Below, piece by piece: positions 23,709 to 33,660 of a DNA stretch of 64,000 nt. Position numbers and translations under genes: made by a program. Where the stretch lies: positions 40,790,268 to 40,854,267 of the forward strand of contig CM063108.1 of assembly GCA_031841125.1 (NCBI GenBank), in the 5' to 3' direction. Source of the DNA: Acanthococcus lagerstroemiae (Eukaryota > Arthropoda > Insecta > Hemiptera > Eriococcidae). The notes beneath the pieces were generated by a model that did not search any database, was not told where the DNA came from, and saw only the letters and a list, made by a program, of their open reading frames with translations. Position 1 is the first letter of the stretch, and each line of letters opens with the position of its first letter.

Positions 23709-24899
23709 ATGGATCTTCCTTCTTTTATGTGTGGTGTAGATGCGTGCTCTCGTTACTTTTCTATACCTAATTCTCTCCAAAAACACCGTCCATTGAAACA
23801 TGGTATACGTATTAATCAAACATTGCCAGGTAATACGGGTAATGTTAACTGTGAACCAACTGTTGTACCTCAAGAGAGTGAATGCTCAGAATCTCAGACG
23901 CCTCCTAAAAGTACCGAAGCATTAAATTCTAGTTGTCCACCAGAAATGGTTTTGCTCGCTAAAATGCATAGTCATGCAAACATTCCTCGAAAAACTATAT
24001 GTGCCGTCATTAGTGACTTTCAAAATTATTTGAAGACGTGTTTGGAATCGGTTGTGCATGAAATTGAACTTCATCTTCAGAAGTTAAACTTACCGGAAGA
24101 AAAAACTCATTTAGTTTTAAGTTGTGTTGATAAAGCTAAAAACCCCTTTGACGGTATGAATACTGAATATCTTCAAAAAGAAAAGTTTAGTAATTTTGGT
24201 ACCTACATTCCACCACAACAAGTTCTTTTAGGAGAGCGGAATGAATTTAGAGAACGAGATAATGAGGTGCAAGAACTGATTCGTGTAAACGTTACAGCAG
24301 AATTCATTCCAATTGGTAAGGTACTCACGACTTTTTTCGAAACTCAGAATATTTACGTTCGTACGATAACTAATTATGATTCTCTGATGCAAAACACTGA
24401 TATCTTTTCAAATTTTGTGCAAGGTTCCTTGTGGCGAAATATGGTTCGTGATATCGATAACGATAGAAAAACACTTCCTTTACTGTTATATTACGACGAT
24501 TATGAAAACTGTAATCCCCTTGGAACACACGCAGGTGTCCACAAATGTGGGGCGGTTTACTGTTCAATCCCCTGTTTGCCAGATGATTTACTTTCAAAGC
24601 GGATTTCTTTGTTTTTGCTTGTTCTATTCAACTCCTTAGACTACAAAATTATAAAACGAGAACGTATTTTCCAGAAAATTATCGAAGAGTTGAAATTTTT
24701 GGAAACCGAAGGTATAACTATAAACACCGGTTTAGGCGAGGAAAAACTTTATTTCAAAGAGGGTCTAGTTTTGGGGGACAATTTGGGAGTTCGTACAAAC
24801 TGTCACCTACCCGCAGGGGGTGGTGGCTCTTTCACCTCTCCTCCTGCGAGGCTATCGACGGCTACCTTTGCACTCAAGCTTATTTTGCATCCAAGTTAG
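23709..24899 (+). CDS. C2H2-finger protein of a widespread invertebrate repeat family, 3' truncated
   Basis: This is the best-preserved long frame of the region; I take the start as the ATG at 23,709. Residues ~6-31 form one finger, C-x4-C-x12-H-x4-H (CGVDACSRYFSIPNSLQKH). A central region follows with LPLLLYYDDYENCNPLG, HAGVHKCGAVY and SIPCLP, then NERIF-like and VLGDNLGV. I remember this core from multicopy uncharacterised proteins of insects and cnidarians, some carrying finger domains; the biochemical role is unknown. The last ~33 residues, after GDNLGV, are glycine- and proline-rich and out of character, so the original C-terminus has been replaced or lost. No intron is needed. No upstream promoter is identifiable. 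Confidence 0.6.
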   Translation: MDLPSFMCGVDACSRYFSIPNSLQKHRPLKHGIRINQTLPGNTGNVNCEPTVVPQESECSESQTPPKSTEALNSSCPPEMVLLAKMHSHANIPRKTICAVISDFQNYLKTCLESVVHEIELHLQKLNLPEEKTHLVLSCVDKAKNPFDGMNTEYLQKEKFSNFGTYIPPQQVLLGERNEFRERDNEVQELIRVNVTAEFIPIGKVLTTFFETQNIYVRTITNYDSLMQNTDIFSNFVQGSLWRNMVRDIDNDRKTLPLLLYYDDYENCNPLGTHAGVHKCGAVYCSIPCLPDDLLSKRISLFLLVLFNSLDYKIIKRERIFQKIIEELKFLETEGITINTGLGEEKLYFKEGLVLGDNLGVRTNCHLPAGGGGSFTSPPARLSTATFALKLILHPS

Positions 24900-25498
24900 G
24901 CGATTCGTCACTGTTGCCACGGGTAAAATTGTCTAACTCTGAGTCTTACTAGGTATGTGCTATGTTTAATCAGTATGATAGTACCTGTTCATAGAGATAT
25001 CACCTGAATCCCTGATGTTGCAGTGGAGCAGGTCGAAGTAGTAGTTAATAACAGTTTATTCCCAACTCTCAATCATGCTTTTTCCTTAGTTATCTTTTCC
25101 TCGGGAATTCTATACGAGTGCTGGCATTGAAAATGGCCTCTGCACCTTTGATGGTTCACATAATCGTGACAATAAATTCCAGGACTCGTGTACACTGATC
25201 CTGATGATGAACTTTCTATCACGGTCCAAAGCTATTATTAACACCGAAAAGCCAATATTGTGTTACTCCACAATACCAGAAATGTTTCTTGTCTACACCT
25301 ATGAACTGAAATCTGAATAGAAGATAGTGTGGTAGAGTGTTCTTTTGGTTCATCTACACGACTTAAAATTTTTTTTTAATGAACTTGTACAACCCTTTCG
25401 GCCTCTGTTCTCTCCAGAGCCCTAGGATCCGGGCGCATGCCTCATTAAATGAATGGCCTAATAAATTATTGTAATAGATTGAAGTTGTTAATTTCAGA
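24900..25498. other. Gap with no recognised feature
   Basis: Unique sequence with only short, unsupported ORFs. A poly-T run lies near 25,370. Confidence 0.5.
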
Positions 25499-26780
25499 AT
25501 GGTAATAACGACATTATTAATCGGAGACAGCCAGACGAAGTACGTAAGATTCGATGGCGAGCTGAAACTAAGTATTTCTGGGCTCCGTCTGGACACCATT
25601 CCGCCAGAAGCGTGGCTTCAAATTGCTGCCTGTGAGAAGATTGTTGTTCATATTGGGACGAATAATATACCTCGTCACAATCTGAATGAAATAGTGAAAA
25701 AATACGGAGAGCTTCTGAGGACTATCAGGACAGTTAACAGAAGCTGTTATGTACTCGTATTTATATCCGCGATTCTACCATGGGAAGTAAACGAAGATTG
25801 CGGCTGGAATGGCAAAATATACTCCGTCAACTATGAATTGCAACGAATAGCGAAAGAGTAAGTGACTCTGGATTCAGATAGTCGAGGGAAGGTCAACGTA
25901 TAATTTTGTACATTAATAATTAAGAAAACAAATTTGGTAACAAATTTGCCTTACTATCACGTCTGAAACAAATACGGAAATAAGAAGCCATCATGGCTTC
26001 TGGGTGACCTTCCCTTATGTCCAACACCATTCACGTTGTATAGTCAAATAATTGATTGGCTACACCGCTCCAGTGATGTAACAGTGCAGGCAGTGATGAA
26101 AAAGTTTTTGTTGACAAGCAATGATCTGTTTGTAATTCTCCTTTTAGATATATTTTGTGATCATTTGAAATAATCACCTACCTTCTTTCACGAACAAATA
26201 TACTCGAATGAGGGGAGGGGGGGGTACCAACATGTTTGTCTCGTCATAATTCGATCATTCATCCAGGTAGACAAAAGAGGGGACCTCACCATGACATACC
26301 TGTTATAAGGTCTGCAGGATGGGTTATATGAAAAATGAAACAACGTGGAAAATTATTGTCTTCTCCGTACATAGTAGGGATAAGTAAAGAATGTAATATT
26401 ACTACCTTCGCTTACATGAGTTATTGCGGATCTTTTATAATGTATCGCTTGTTACAGATTGGATAGTGTTTCAGTTTTGACCAATAGTAACTTCTGGGCG
26501 GGGCATGGACCGCGTCGAAAATTTGCTTTTGGCCGACGGGCTTCATCTCAGTCCAGCAGGTGTGGCACAGTTGACAGCGAATTTCAACGCAGCTTTGTCA
26601 AGCCTAGAGGTGAAGGTAGTAAGCGACGGGCGATGTTTTTCCAACGGCACTTACAGTGGGACTGTAATGCCGCAAACTCCACCTCAACTAATAAGTACCA
26701 GAACCAGTAACAGCAACAGCACCAGCAATAGCAGCATAAGTGGAAAAACATATGCTACAGTACTAACGGGAACTGACTGA
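25499..26780 (+). CDS. Two-exon SGNH/GDSL-like hydrolase gene (frameshift in exon 2)
   Basis: Exon 1 (25,499-25,857) begins MVITTLLIGDSQTKY, giving SGNH block I (G-D-S), and later has VVHIGTNN, block III (G-x-N). It ends at a donor, cgaaaga|gtaagt. Exon 2 starts after gttacag at 26,458 and joins in phase to read KELDSVSV. It then shifts by one base in the run gcggggc near 26,500, after which LLLADGLHLSPAGVAQL supplies block V (D-x-x-H). The nucleophile Ser, the block III Asn and the Asp-His pair are therefore all present across the two exons. The C-terminus is a Ser/Asn/Thr-rich tail ending at 26,780. SGNH folds act as esterases; in metazoan mobile elements they occur, for example, in some LINE ORF1 proteins. 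Whether this is a host gene or an element is open. Confidence 0.6.
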
Positions 26781-26811
26781 AAATTTTTCACCACCGATAT
26801 TTATACCTACC

Positions 26812-27657
26812 ATGTATTTTTACAACACGGCGCGTGTAAATTTACGGATAAATAATGGTGAGTCTGTCAACAGTAGATTTACGAAAACTAAAAACATGAC
26901 CAAGACAGATCATATTGGTAAGGCCAAGCGGGTGCATACGAATACAATTTTACGGGTTCCTTCGTTGCGCCTGCAGAACAGGTTTTCTCTGCTGGTGGAA
27001 TCGGATACCAGTAAGGAGGAATTACTATTGGCGAACAAAATTGAGCATAGTAACATGACTAATGATTGCAAGGCGTGCCTGGTTACTGGTAGTAGAGGCA
27101 AGACCTTTATTGACGCACATGGACAAAGAAAGTTGTTGTCCCGCCGGGTTGCTGGCCCTCTTCTTGGTTGCGGAGAAAGCAATTGTGCTGACGACGGTTT
27201 TCAAGGGAGCAAATTAGGCTCTCGTCGGGATAGTGGCCTTCTTCGCGGTGGCGGCGATAGAACTGCTGCCCATGACGCTGTTAGCGGGGAAATCAAATTG
27301 CATCAATGTCAAGGGTGCAACAAGACCTTTCTTCCGCGTCTGCCCTGAGCAGACACAAGAAGACTTGCGTTGCTTTACAGAGCACGTCAGGTTCAGGGCC
27401 GACGAATAAGAGAATTGTTGTTTATCCAAATTTGTGTGAAACGTGCAAGTGCACATACGCTAATAAACAGCGTTTTTCTGATCATAAAAAAAAAGTGTGC
27501 GCCATGTGTTGAACTGCCGGGTGGAACAAAATTAGGAAAGGACACTTACATACGTGAACAACAGTTCTCTAATCATAAAGAGAAGTGCTTACCAGCAGAA
27601 TCTCAATTACCTTCATCGGGTACACATTTTCAGGAACAAAACCAAGTGCCTATCTAA
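26812..27657 (+). pseudogene. C2HC zinc-finger protein, frameshifted
   Basis: A 178-codon frame (26,812-27,348) reaches HQCQGCNKTF and then stops. The +1 frame, ending at 27,512, continues the finger as SSASALSRHKKTC, giving C-x2-C-x12-H-x3-C, and then carries a second finger, CETCKCTYANKQRFSDHKKKVC. A third, eroded repeat (YIREQQFSNHKEKC) follows in another frame ending at 27,657. Two frameshifts, near 27,330 and 27,490, are needed to connect all three. The N-terminal part is Gly/Arg-rich with no motif. It lies directly downstream of the SGNH-like gene on the same strand and may belong to the same transcription unit. Confidence 0.45.
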
Positions 27658-27918
27658 AACGAACCGTGTCAAATAGTAAGTGTTAAGCCTACCGGTACAT
27701 CTGCAGTACTTGTAATACTTCGTCCACAAATAGGAAATTACGGATACGAGACTTGCGCTCTAAATCCGCGAAATCCCGTCTTCTATGCATATGGTATGGC
27801 TGTTCAGAAGTATTTCGCACGTATGCAAATGAAGCGTGTCTTTCCAAAAAGTGTTAGGTTCATTTTGAGTAGTGTTGAGGTGAACACTGATTCTTATACA
27901 GAATTTTATCGTGCATAA
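27658..27918 (+). pseudogene. Open frame continuing past an in-frame TAA
   Basis: After the TAA at 27,655-27,657 the same frame remains open for 86 codons to 27,918, with NYGYETCALNPRNPVFYAYG and QKYFARMQMKRVF. It has no ATG near its start. I do not recognise it; it may be the C-terminal part of the upstream finger protein. Confidence 0.25.
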
Positions 27919-28208
27919 AATGCTGACACTAGTTTAATTAAAAAAGCTATGTTTTTTGCCAGAAGTACCTGGTTTGTAGTGCTGTGTGAAATTTTAGGTT
28001 TTCCAAAAAGTGTTAAGTCCATATCAGTGATCATGAATCGTGATAAGCGTTAATACCGCGAATGACTGGTTACTGATCGACAATAGAGCTCAGTTGATTG
28101 AAATTTCGGTGTATGAATGATTGAAGTGTATTAATCAGGACTAGAATATTAAAATTTAATACTGCTGTTAGTAAACTATTCCAGTGAGGAGTCAACTGAA
28201 TCGATTCC

Positions 28209-28682
28209 ATGGTAAGTACATCTTGTAATTCGATTGCGAACCATTATTTGAACGATGTCACATGATAGTGTTATTTCAATTTTGTGCTAGGATCCGAATT
28301 CTCGAGGTTCACGCAGACGCATGAGGAAAGAGAATTGGGTAAAATTAAAGAAACAAGCCACCATGAATTTAAAAGAAGCTAAAAAGCATCCACAAATTGC
28401 TTGCAGTCATAGTGGTGGTACGTGCGATGCCAATCAGTTAACAGCTTCTGATATTGAAGGTAAACTTAGGAATCTTGTACTATCCTGATAAAGATGAATA
28501 TTGTGTGCTACGAAATACAACTGCTTTATTATTGTTCCAGATTTTTGGAATAAGTGTATTCTAGTGATACTGTCCAGGATCAAAATAGGTTCGTCACTCC
28601 ATTCATAATACCTGCTACTCCAGTTAGATCACGTAAACGTAATCCTGAAAGCAGTCGCAATCGTAAAGTTATACAATACTGT
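28209..28682 (+). pseudogene. H-Y-x-R family gene, exons 1-3 (5' part), split by a DIRS element
   Basis: The ATG at 28,209-28,211 abuts a donor (ccATG|gtaagtac). Exon 2 (28,291-28,459) joins in phase after gtgctag and encodes MDPNSRGSRRRMRKENWVK, then a Cys/His patch, CSHSGGTCDANQLT. It ends gaag|gtaaac. Exon 3 starts at 28,541 after ttgttccag and reads D-F-W-N-K; a small frameshift follows, then QDQNRFVTPFI and RSRKRNPESSRNRK. This layout matches the N-terminal third of the uncharacterised family described for 17,257. The coding exon is interrupted at 28,682 by a DIRS-like element and resumes at 33,661. Confidence 0.6.
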
Positions 28683-28692
28683 ATTATAATTC

Positions 28693-28828
28693 GTGTCTCC
28701 TCCAAACAGAAGATGATCAAACGTAGTAACTCGCGTTCAGCAGTTATACCACCTTCCCAAGCGAAAAAGGGAAAGAGAATTTTTAGCTGTAGTCTCGTAT
28801 CACCTGTTCGCTTGCTGGAACTCATTCT
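28693..28828 (+). repeat. DIRS left inverted terminal repeat
   Basis: Starts gtgtctcctccaaacagaag and ends ggaactcattct. It is the inverse complement of 33,478-33,613 over its length, with essentially no mismatches. Confidence 0.9.
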
Positions 28829-28920
28829 CATGTTTGGTGTTATACTGCCTTCACGGTTCAAATGTTTTTCGTCTTAAACAAGTTGTTAATTCTCTTAATT
28901 GTGCTAACTTTTGTTCCAAA

Positions 28921-30525
28921 ATGGGTAAAAAGCGCAAGCATTCCCATTCTTCTCCACGAGAGATTACAAAATTGATCCGTCGCTTGAATAAAGCCATTAA
29001 ACGATCGAAACGTGAACGGTCACGTTCCCATTCCCAATCAGCGTCTGTCTCGGATTCTCGTGGTAAGTAATCTTTTGTTTCGTCTACTGAAATACGAACT
29101 GGACTTCTAATGCGGCTGTACACGTCTGAGAACTTCGCGGATCGCGTTGTTTCTATCGACTGATGGTCGTTGAATGATACTCCTCGGCTAGATTAGCCTG
29201 GACCATGCTCGATGAGCACTACCGACTCTGAACACTGACGATGTTAGTAGTTCACAGTGGAGATTTCACTGTTCATGTTTGATCGCTGCTACGTGTATCC
29301 TCAGCCGCTGTTTCGTCTGATTTCAGCATCCAGCGTCGAACATCGCCGTTCGTCCTCGCCGGCGTCGCATTCTGCTTCATCCAGTTCGTCGTCTCGTTCC
29401 ATCTCGCCTGTCATTCCGCCAACTTCTACGTTGCCATCTAGGACTGTGGCGGCTACACCTTCGTTGCCTCCAACGTCAACAATCGGGTTGCCACCGTCTC
29501 CTGCGACTCTGTCCAGCGAGAAACCTCTTGCGGCGGAAGTTATTTCGTTGGTCGGCGATAAATCGGCAGAGAAACGACCTCTTACTCGGAGCTTACATTC
29601 TGTTCTCTCATCGTGCTGGAGCGAGATTATTCGACATGGCCTGTCGGAGGCAGATCGCACTGCGATCGTCGAACGCTACCCGCCGCCTGCTAATTGCCTG
29701 TTTTTTGATCCACCTCGACGAAATGCGGAATTGACACATATTATGTCGGAAAAAACGATTAAGCGTGACGATCGCATCGCTGCTCATCAACAACGGGTAG
29801 CAGCGGCTCTTTCGGCTCTCGGCATCATTTTGGCCCCGCATTTGGAAGCCACAAATCCAGACCTCTCGTTTCTAGGTCCTCTCCTAGATGTGGCGCGGGT
29901 GTTGTGCGATACGTTTCATGAGCATTCGATAATTCGGCGAAACCTTCTTATCACGCTGTTCGATCATTCGCTGAGAGACCCGATGGGGAAAGTTGACATC
30001 GGTGAATTCCTTTTCGATGCCGAGATTGGTGATACTATCAAATTGACAAAGGCACTCGAACAGTCGGCGGCGAAATTAAAAGGTATGAAACCGGCCACTC
30101 AGTCAAAAAACGCGCCGGCTCCACCCCGGCAATTCCAGGCCCCTGCCTCGATGAACCAGGGTGGATACAAGAAGTACCGTGCCAAATCGCACCCGTATCG
30201 CAACAAACTGCCTCGAAATCCCCCCAACGCGTCTTACGACCGATTTCGCTCTCGTCGTTCGCCGGATCACGTCGGATCCGCCGAGATCGCTCTCCGACCA
30301 GGAGCAAATCGTCCAAACGACGTTAACTCAATCTGTAAGTGCGCCCGCTGGGCGTTTACAACATTTCTTGAAGTTTTGGGAAGGACTCACGTCGGATCGC
30401 CTAGTCCTTTCCTGGATCACAGGCTACGAGATCCCCTTCACCACCCAACCGGTACAGTCGTCGGCGCCGTGCATTTCGAAATTCTCTTCTACCGAATTGA
30501 CAGCTCTCAAATGAATGATTCCTGA
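28921..30525 (+). CDS. gag: DIRS gag-like protein, two predicted exons
   Basis: Exon 1 (28,921-29,062) starts MGKKRKHSHSS, is Ser/Arg-rich (KRSKRERSRSHSQS), and ends cgtg|gtaagt. Exon 2 starts at 29,327 after gatttcag and joins in phase to give A-S-S-V-E-H-R-R, followed by a Ser/Pro-rich segment, a helical core (about HGLSEADRTAIVERYPPP to LLDVARVLCDTFHEHS) and a basic tail. Without splicing, the ATG at 28,921 stops at 29,070. Splicing gives a ~447-residue protein with an RS-like N-terminus. A nucleocapsid role is inferred by position. No CCHC knuckle is present, as is usual for DIRS gag. The 3' end overlaps the RT frame by about 200 bp. Confidence 0.7.
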
Positions 30526-32158
30526 GTTGGTCAAAAAAGGGGCAATTGCGCCTTGCACCCCATGTGCCGGACAATTTTTGTCCCCTATTTTTCTCGAACC
30601 CAAACCCGATGGGTCCTTCAGGGCTCATTCTTAACTTAAAAAGGTTGAACAACTTATATCGCCGGACCACTTCAAATTTGAAGATGCAAAAGTAGCTGCC
30701 AAGTTAATTGTTAATGTGGACCAAAAATCGCGAAAATTTTTACGTTTTTGGTTTGATGGCTGTCTTTTTGAGTTTACTTGTCTACCTTTTGGAATATGCA
30801 CGGCGCCCTTCGTGTTTACAAAGCTCTTAAAACCGGTATTAACCAAGCTACGCCAATCTGGTTTTCCATCGGTCGTTTACCTTGATGATTTCCTTCTCTT
30901 AGGAGCTTCCTATAGCGATTGTGTAAATAATGCAGTACAAACTTGCACACTGTTAGCCGAACTAGGATTTTTGTTTTCTCATAAAAAATGTGTTTTCCCG
31001 CCTAGTAGACAATGTCAATTTTTGGGCTTTCTCTTCGACTCATCAAAAATGACGATTTCCTTGCCTGATTCTAAGCGCAGAGCAATGCTCACTTTAGTCC
31101 GTAACCACGAAAAGCTGCGTAGTTGTTCAATTCGTGATCTGGCCAAATTTGTCGGATCCCTCATAGCCTGTTGTCCTGCTATAAAGTATAGCTGGTTATA
31201 TACGAAAAAACTCGAACGTGATAAATTCCTTGCGCTTTACCGTTCGAATAATAATTACAACGCTCGGATGACCTTGCCAGATCGTTCTGTTGAATTAGGT
31301 TGGTGGAAGTCTACCTTGCGCTCCGGCTCGAATACGCTGTTTCAACCTTCTTACTCTCTCGAAATATTTTCGGATGCCTCCATGACTGGTTGGGGTGCTA
31401 CTTGTCGTGGCAAAGAAGCAAAAGGCGTTTGGTCAGATGCAGAAAAGTTGCTCCATATAAACCAGCTGGAACTACTAGCTGCACTCTTTGGTTTGAAAAT
31501 TTTCACCAAATCGCTTCGTGATGCCCACGTCTTGTTACGTATCGATAACACCACCGCCATCTCCTATATCAATCGGATTGGAGGGATTCAGTTCCCCTCC
31601 CTGAATGAAATAGCATTCAAAATTTGGTCCTTTTGTGAAAGTCGGAATTTAGTCGTTTTTGCGTCCTATATTCGATCGGAGGACAATTATCAGGCAGATG
31701 TCCTCTCTCGAGACCTCGAGGTTGAAACAGAGTATGAGCTAGCCCCTTCGGCCTTCTCCACCATTTCTCGTCGACTGTTCCATCCGGAAATTGACCTGTT
31801 TGCCTCCCGCCTCAATTTCAAATGTAAACGTTATTTTTCTTGGAAACGGGACCCAGGTGCGGAGATCATAGATGCCTTTACTGTTTCGTGGGAAAACTTA
31901 AACTTTTATGCCTTTCCCCCATTTAGTCTGGTATTGCGAACACTCCAAAAGATTCGGAGAGATAAGGCGGAAGACATTGTTGTAATCCCGTTCTGGCAAG
32001 GACAACCTTGGTTTCCCGCATTCATGGAGTTACTAAAATCTCCTTTAATCACTTTTTCCCCGTCTGAAGATCTTTTATTTTCTGTTGACAGCCAACCTCA
32101 CCCACTCTGGCGACACCTTACCCTGGCAGCAGGGGTGCTGTCCGCCAGGCGCTCTTAG
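30325..32158 (+). pseudogene. pol: DIRS RT - RNase H - methyltransferase-like ORF, inactivated
   Basis: The frame starts inside gag's 3' end with GRLQHFLKFWEGLTSDRLVL, the typical DIRS pre-RT region. It is broken by TGA at 30,512 and by two indels at ~30,610-30,660. RT motifs LPFGICTAPFVFTKLLKP and YLDDFLL (catalytic Asp pair) are intact from 30,790 on. RNase H follows (IFSDASMTGWGA, INQLELLAAL, LLRIDNTTAISYINRIGG). The C-terminal domain (HPEIDLFASRLN, DAFTVSW, YAFPPFSLVLR) matches the DIRS methyltransferase-like region. Between KVAAKLI and VNVDQKSRKF about 20 residues that would carry RT motif A with its catalytic Asp are missing. The RT cannot be active as read. Confidence 0.85.
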
Positions 32159-33114
32159 CCCAAGGCGTCATAGCCACGGCCGCAGAAATCATCGTTGCAT
32201 CACTCCAACATTCGACTCTCGCCACGTATTCGGTCGCGATGAAAAAATGGTGGGAATTTTGTGGGAACAACACTGCTACCATTTTCGTCCCATCGTCAAA
32301 TCAACTTCTGGAGTTCTTTATCCGTGAATACAATTCCGGCCTATCCTACAGTACTGTCAATTGTACTCGCGCTGCAATTGCCTTGTTAATCGGGCCGTCC
32401 TTACTCGACACTCCAGTTATGAAACGCTTTTTTCGTGGCCTCTCAAATTTGCGTTCGGGTCGACCAAAGTATAATGTAACTTGGGACCCCCAACAGGTTT
32501 TAACGTTTTTTCAGATGCAGCCGGCCAATGCTGATCTCCCCCTGGAGGATCTCAGCAAAAAATTAGTAACCTTGTTAGCCCTAACAACGGGTCAGCGTCT
32601 TCAGACACTTCACAAGATTCGTCTGTCCAATATCAAAACGATGCATGGGAAACTGCAAATTTTCATCCCAGACAGAGTGAAAACGTCCGCGCGTAACCGG
32701 GTACAACCGCTCCTAACATTACCCTTTTTTGATGATGACAAACTCTGCGTGGCTCGTACACTTCAACATTACCTCAAGGTCACACGCCACATCCGCGGCT
32801 CCTTCGACAACTTATTCCTCTCCACGACACTACCAACTCATCCGGTGACGACGCAAACTCTTGGCAGATGGATCAAGAATGTGCTGCACGCCTGTGGTAT
32901 CGACGCTCACTTTACGGCACACAGTGCTCGCCATGCTTCGACGTCCGCTGCGCATCGCGGTGGCGCTTCCACCGACGCGATCCTCAAGGCGGCCGGTTGG
33001 ACACCTACGTCTGTAACTTTTACTCGTTTTTATAACCGCCCCCTCGTCACCGACGATACCTCTTTTGCTCATGCGGTTCTCCTGGGGGATACTGCTCCCC
33101 TTAACTCTACGTAA
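32110..33114 (+). CDS. DIRS tyrosine recombinase
   Basis: The frame overlaps the end of the RT ORF in another register. Its first ATG is at 32,239 (MKKWWEFCGNN), but conserved-looking sequence (QALLAQGVIATAAEIIVASL) extends upstream to about 32,110, so translation may depend on a frameshift or reinitiation. The core-binding domain occupies the first ~130 residues. The catalytic set is readable: TTGQRLQTL (Arg I), HSARHAST (H-x-x-R) and GWTPTSVTFTRFYNR (His/Trp position and nucleophilic Tyr). The catalytic domain is full-length with no stop. The enzyme would integrate the circular DNA intermediate. Confidence 0.88.
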   Translation, partial: ATPYPGSRGAVRQALLAQGVIATAAEIIVASLQHSTLATYSVAMKKWWEFCGNNTATIFVPSSNQLLEFFIREYNSGLSYSTVNCTRAAIALLIGPSLLDTPVMKRFFRGLSNLRSGRPKYNVTWDPQQVLTFFQMQPANADLPLEDLSKKLVTLLALTTGQRLQTLHKIRLSNIKTMHGKLQIFIPDRVKTSARNRVQPLLTLPFFDDDKLCVARTLQHYLKVTRHIRGSFDNLFLSTTLPTHPVTTQTLGRWIKNVLHACGIDAHFTAHSARHASTSAAHRGGASTDAILKAAGWTPTSVTFTRFYNRPLVTDDTSFAHAVLLGDTAPLNST

Positions 33115-33324
33115 GAACTTCATTCGGGCCTGATGTCATTTTTTCGCCCGTCTACACAAAATAATAATAACAATATATTCCGGAGTTCTTGTTTTCTTAG
33201 TCTTAAGCTCAGGTGGTCTGTACCCCTGTTATATTTACGTTTGAACCTTTTTTGCTGGCATTCGCCTTCAGAATACAATTTCTTGCATTATATGTTCTCT
33301 TGCGTATTGCACTGCTTTCAACAT

Positions 33325-33432
33325 CTACGTTTGATCATCTTCTGTTTGGAGGAGACACGAATTATAATTGTACAATTGAACACTTACCTGAAGTTCAATT
33401 GAAATTATAAGAGTGTCTCCTCCAAACAGAAG
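33325..33432. repeat. DIRS internal complementary region
   Basis: Bases 33,325-33,368 complement the left terminus; 33,366-33,432 complement the right terminus exactly, with a few bases shared at the joint. This is the template region thought to be used for end repair and circle formation in DIRS replication. Confidence 0.85.
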
Positions 33433-33477
33433 AGTCCCACCCTGGTCCCGCCCAGGGTGCAATACGCCTGGCTTTCA

Positions 33478-33613
33478 AGAATGAGTTCCAGCAAGCGAAC
33501 AGGTGATACGAGACTACAGCTAAAAATTCTCTTTCCCTTTTTCGCTTGGGAAGGTGGTATAACTGCTGAACGCGAGTTACTACGTTTGATCATCTTCTGT
33601 TTGGAGGAGACAC
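33478..33613 (-). repeat. DIRS right inverted terminal repeat
   Basis: Inverse complement of 28,693-28,828. A 47-bp outer extension to 33,660 is unique to this end and is copied in inverse orientation in the internal complementary region. Confidence 0.9.
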
Positions 33614-33660
33614 TCTTATAATTTCAATTGAACTTCAGGTAAGTGTTCAATTGTACAATT

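Larger units (their letters stand above)
28683..33660 (+). mobile_element. DIRS-like tyrosine-recombinase retrotransposon, structurally complete
   Basis: The element spans 4,978 bp. It has 136-bp inverted repeats (28,693-28,828 and 33,478-33,613), an internal complementary region at 33,325-33,432, a gag-like gene, RT/RNase H/methyltransferase-like ORF and a tyrosine recombinase. The internal region is the inverse complement of the left end (acgaattataat) fused to that of the right end (tgtacaattgaac), which defines the termini as attataattcg and ttgtacaatt, overlapping by about three bases. Such an arrangement is the hallmark of DIRS elements, which integrate by recombinase as circles and make no target duplication. 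None is seen here. Coding damage is described under the RT entry. Confidence 0.9.
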
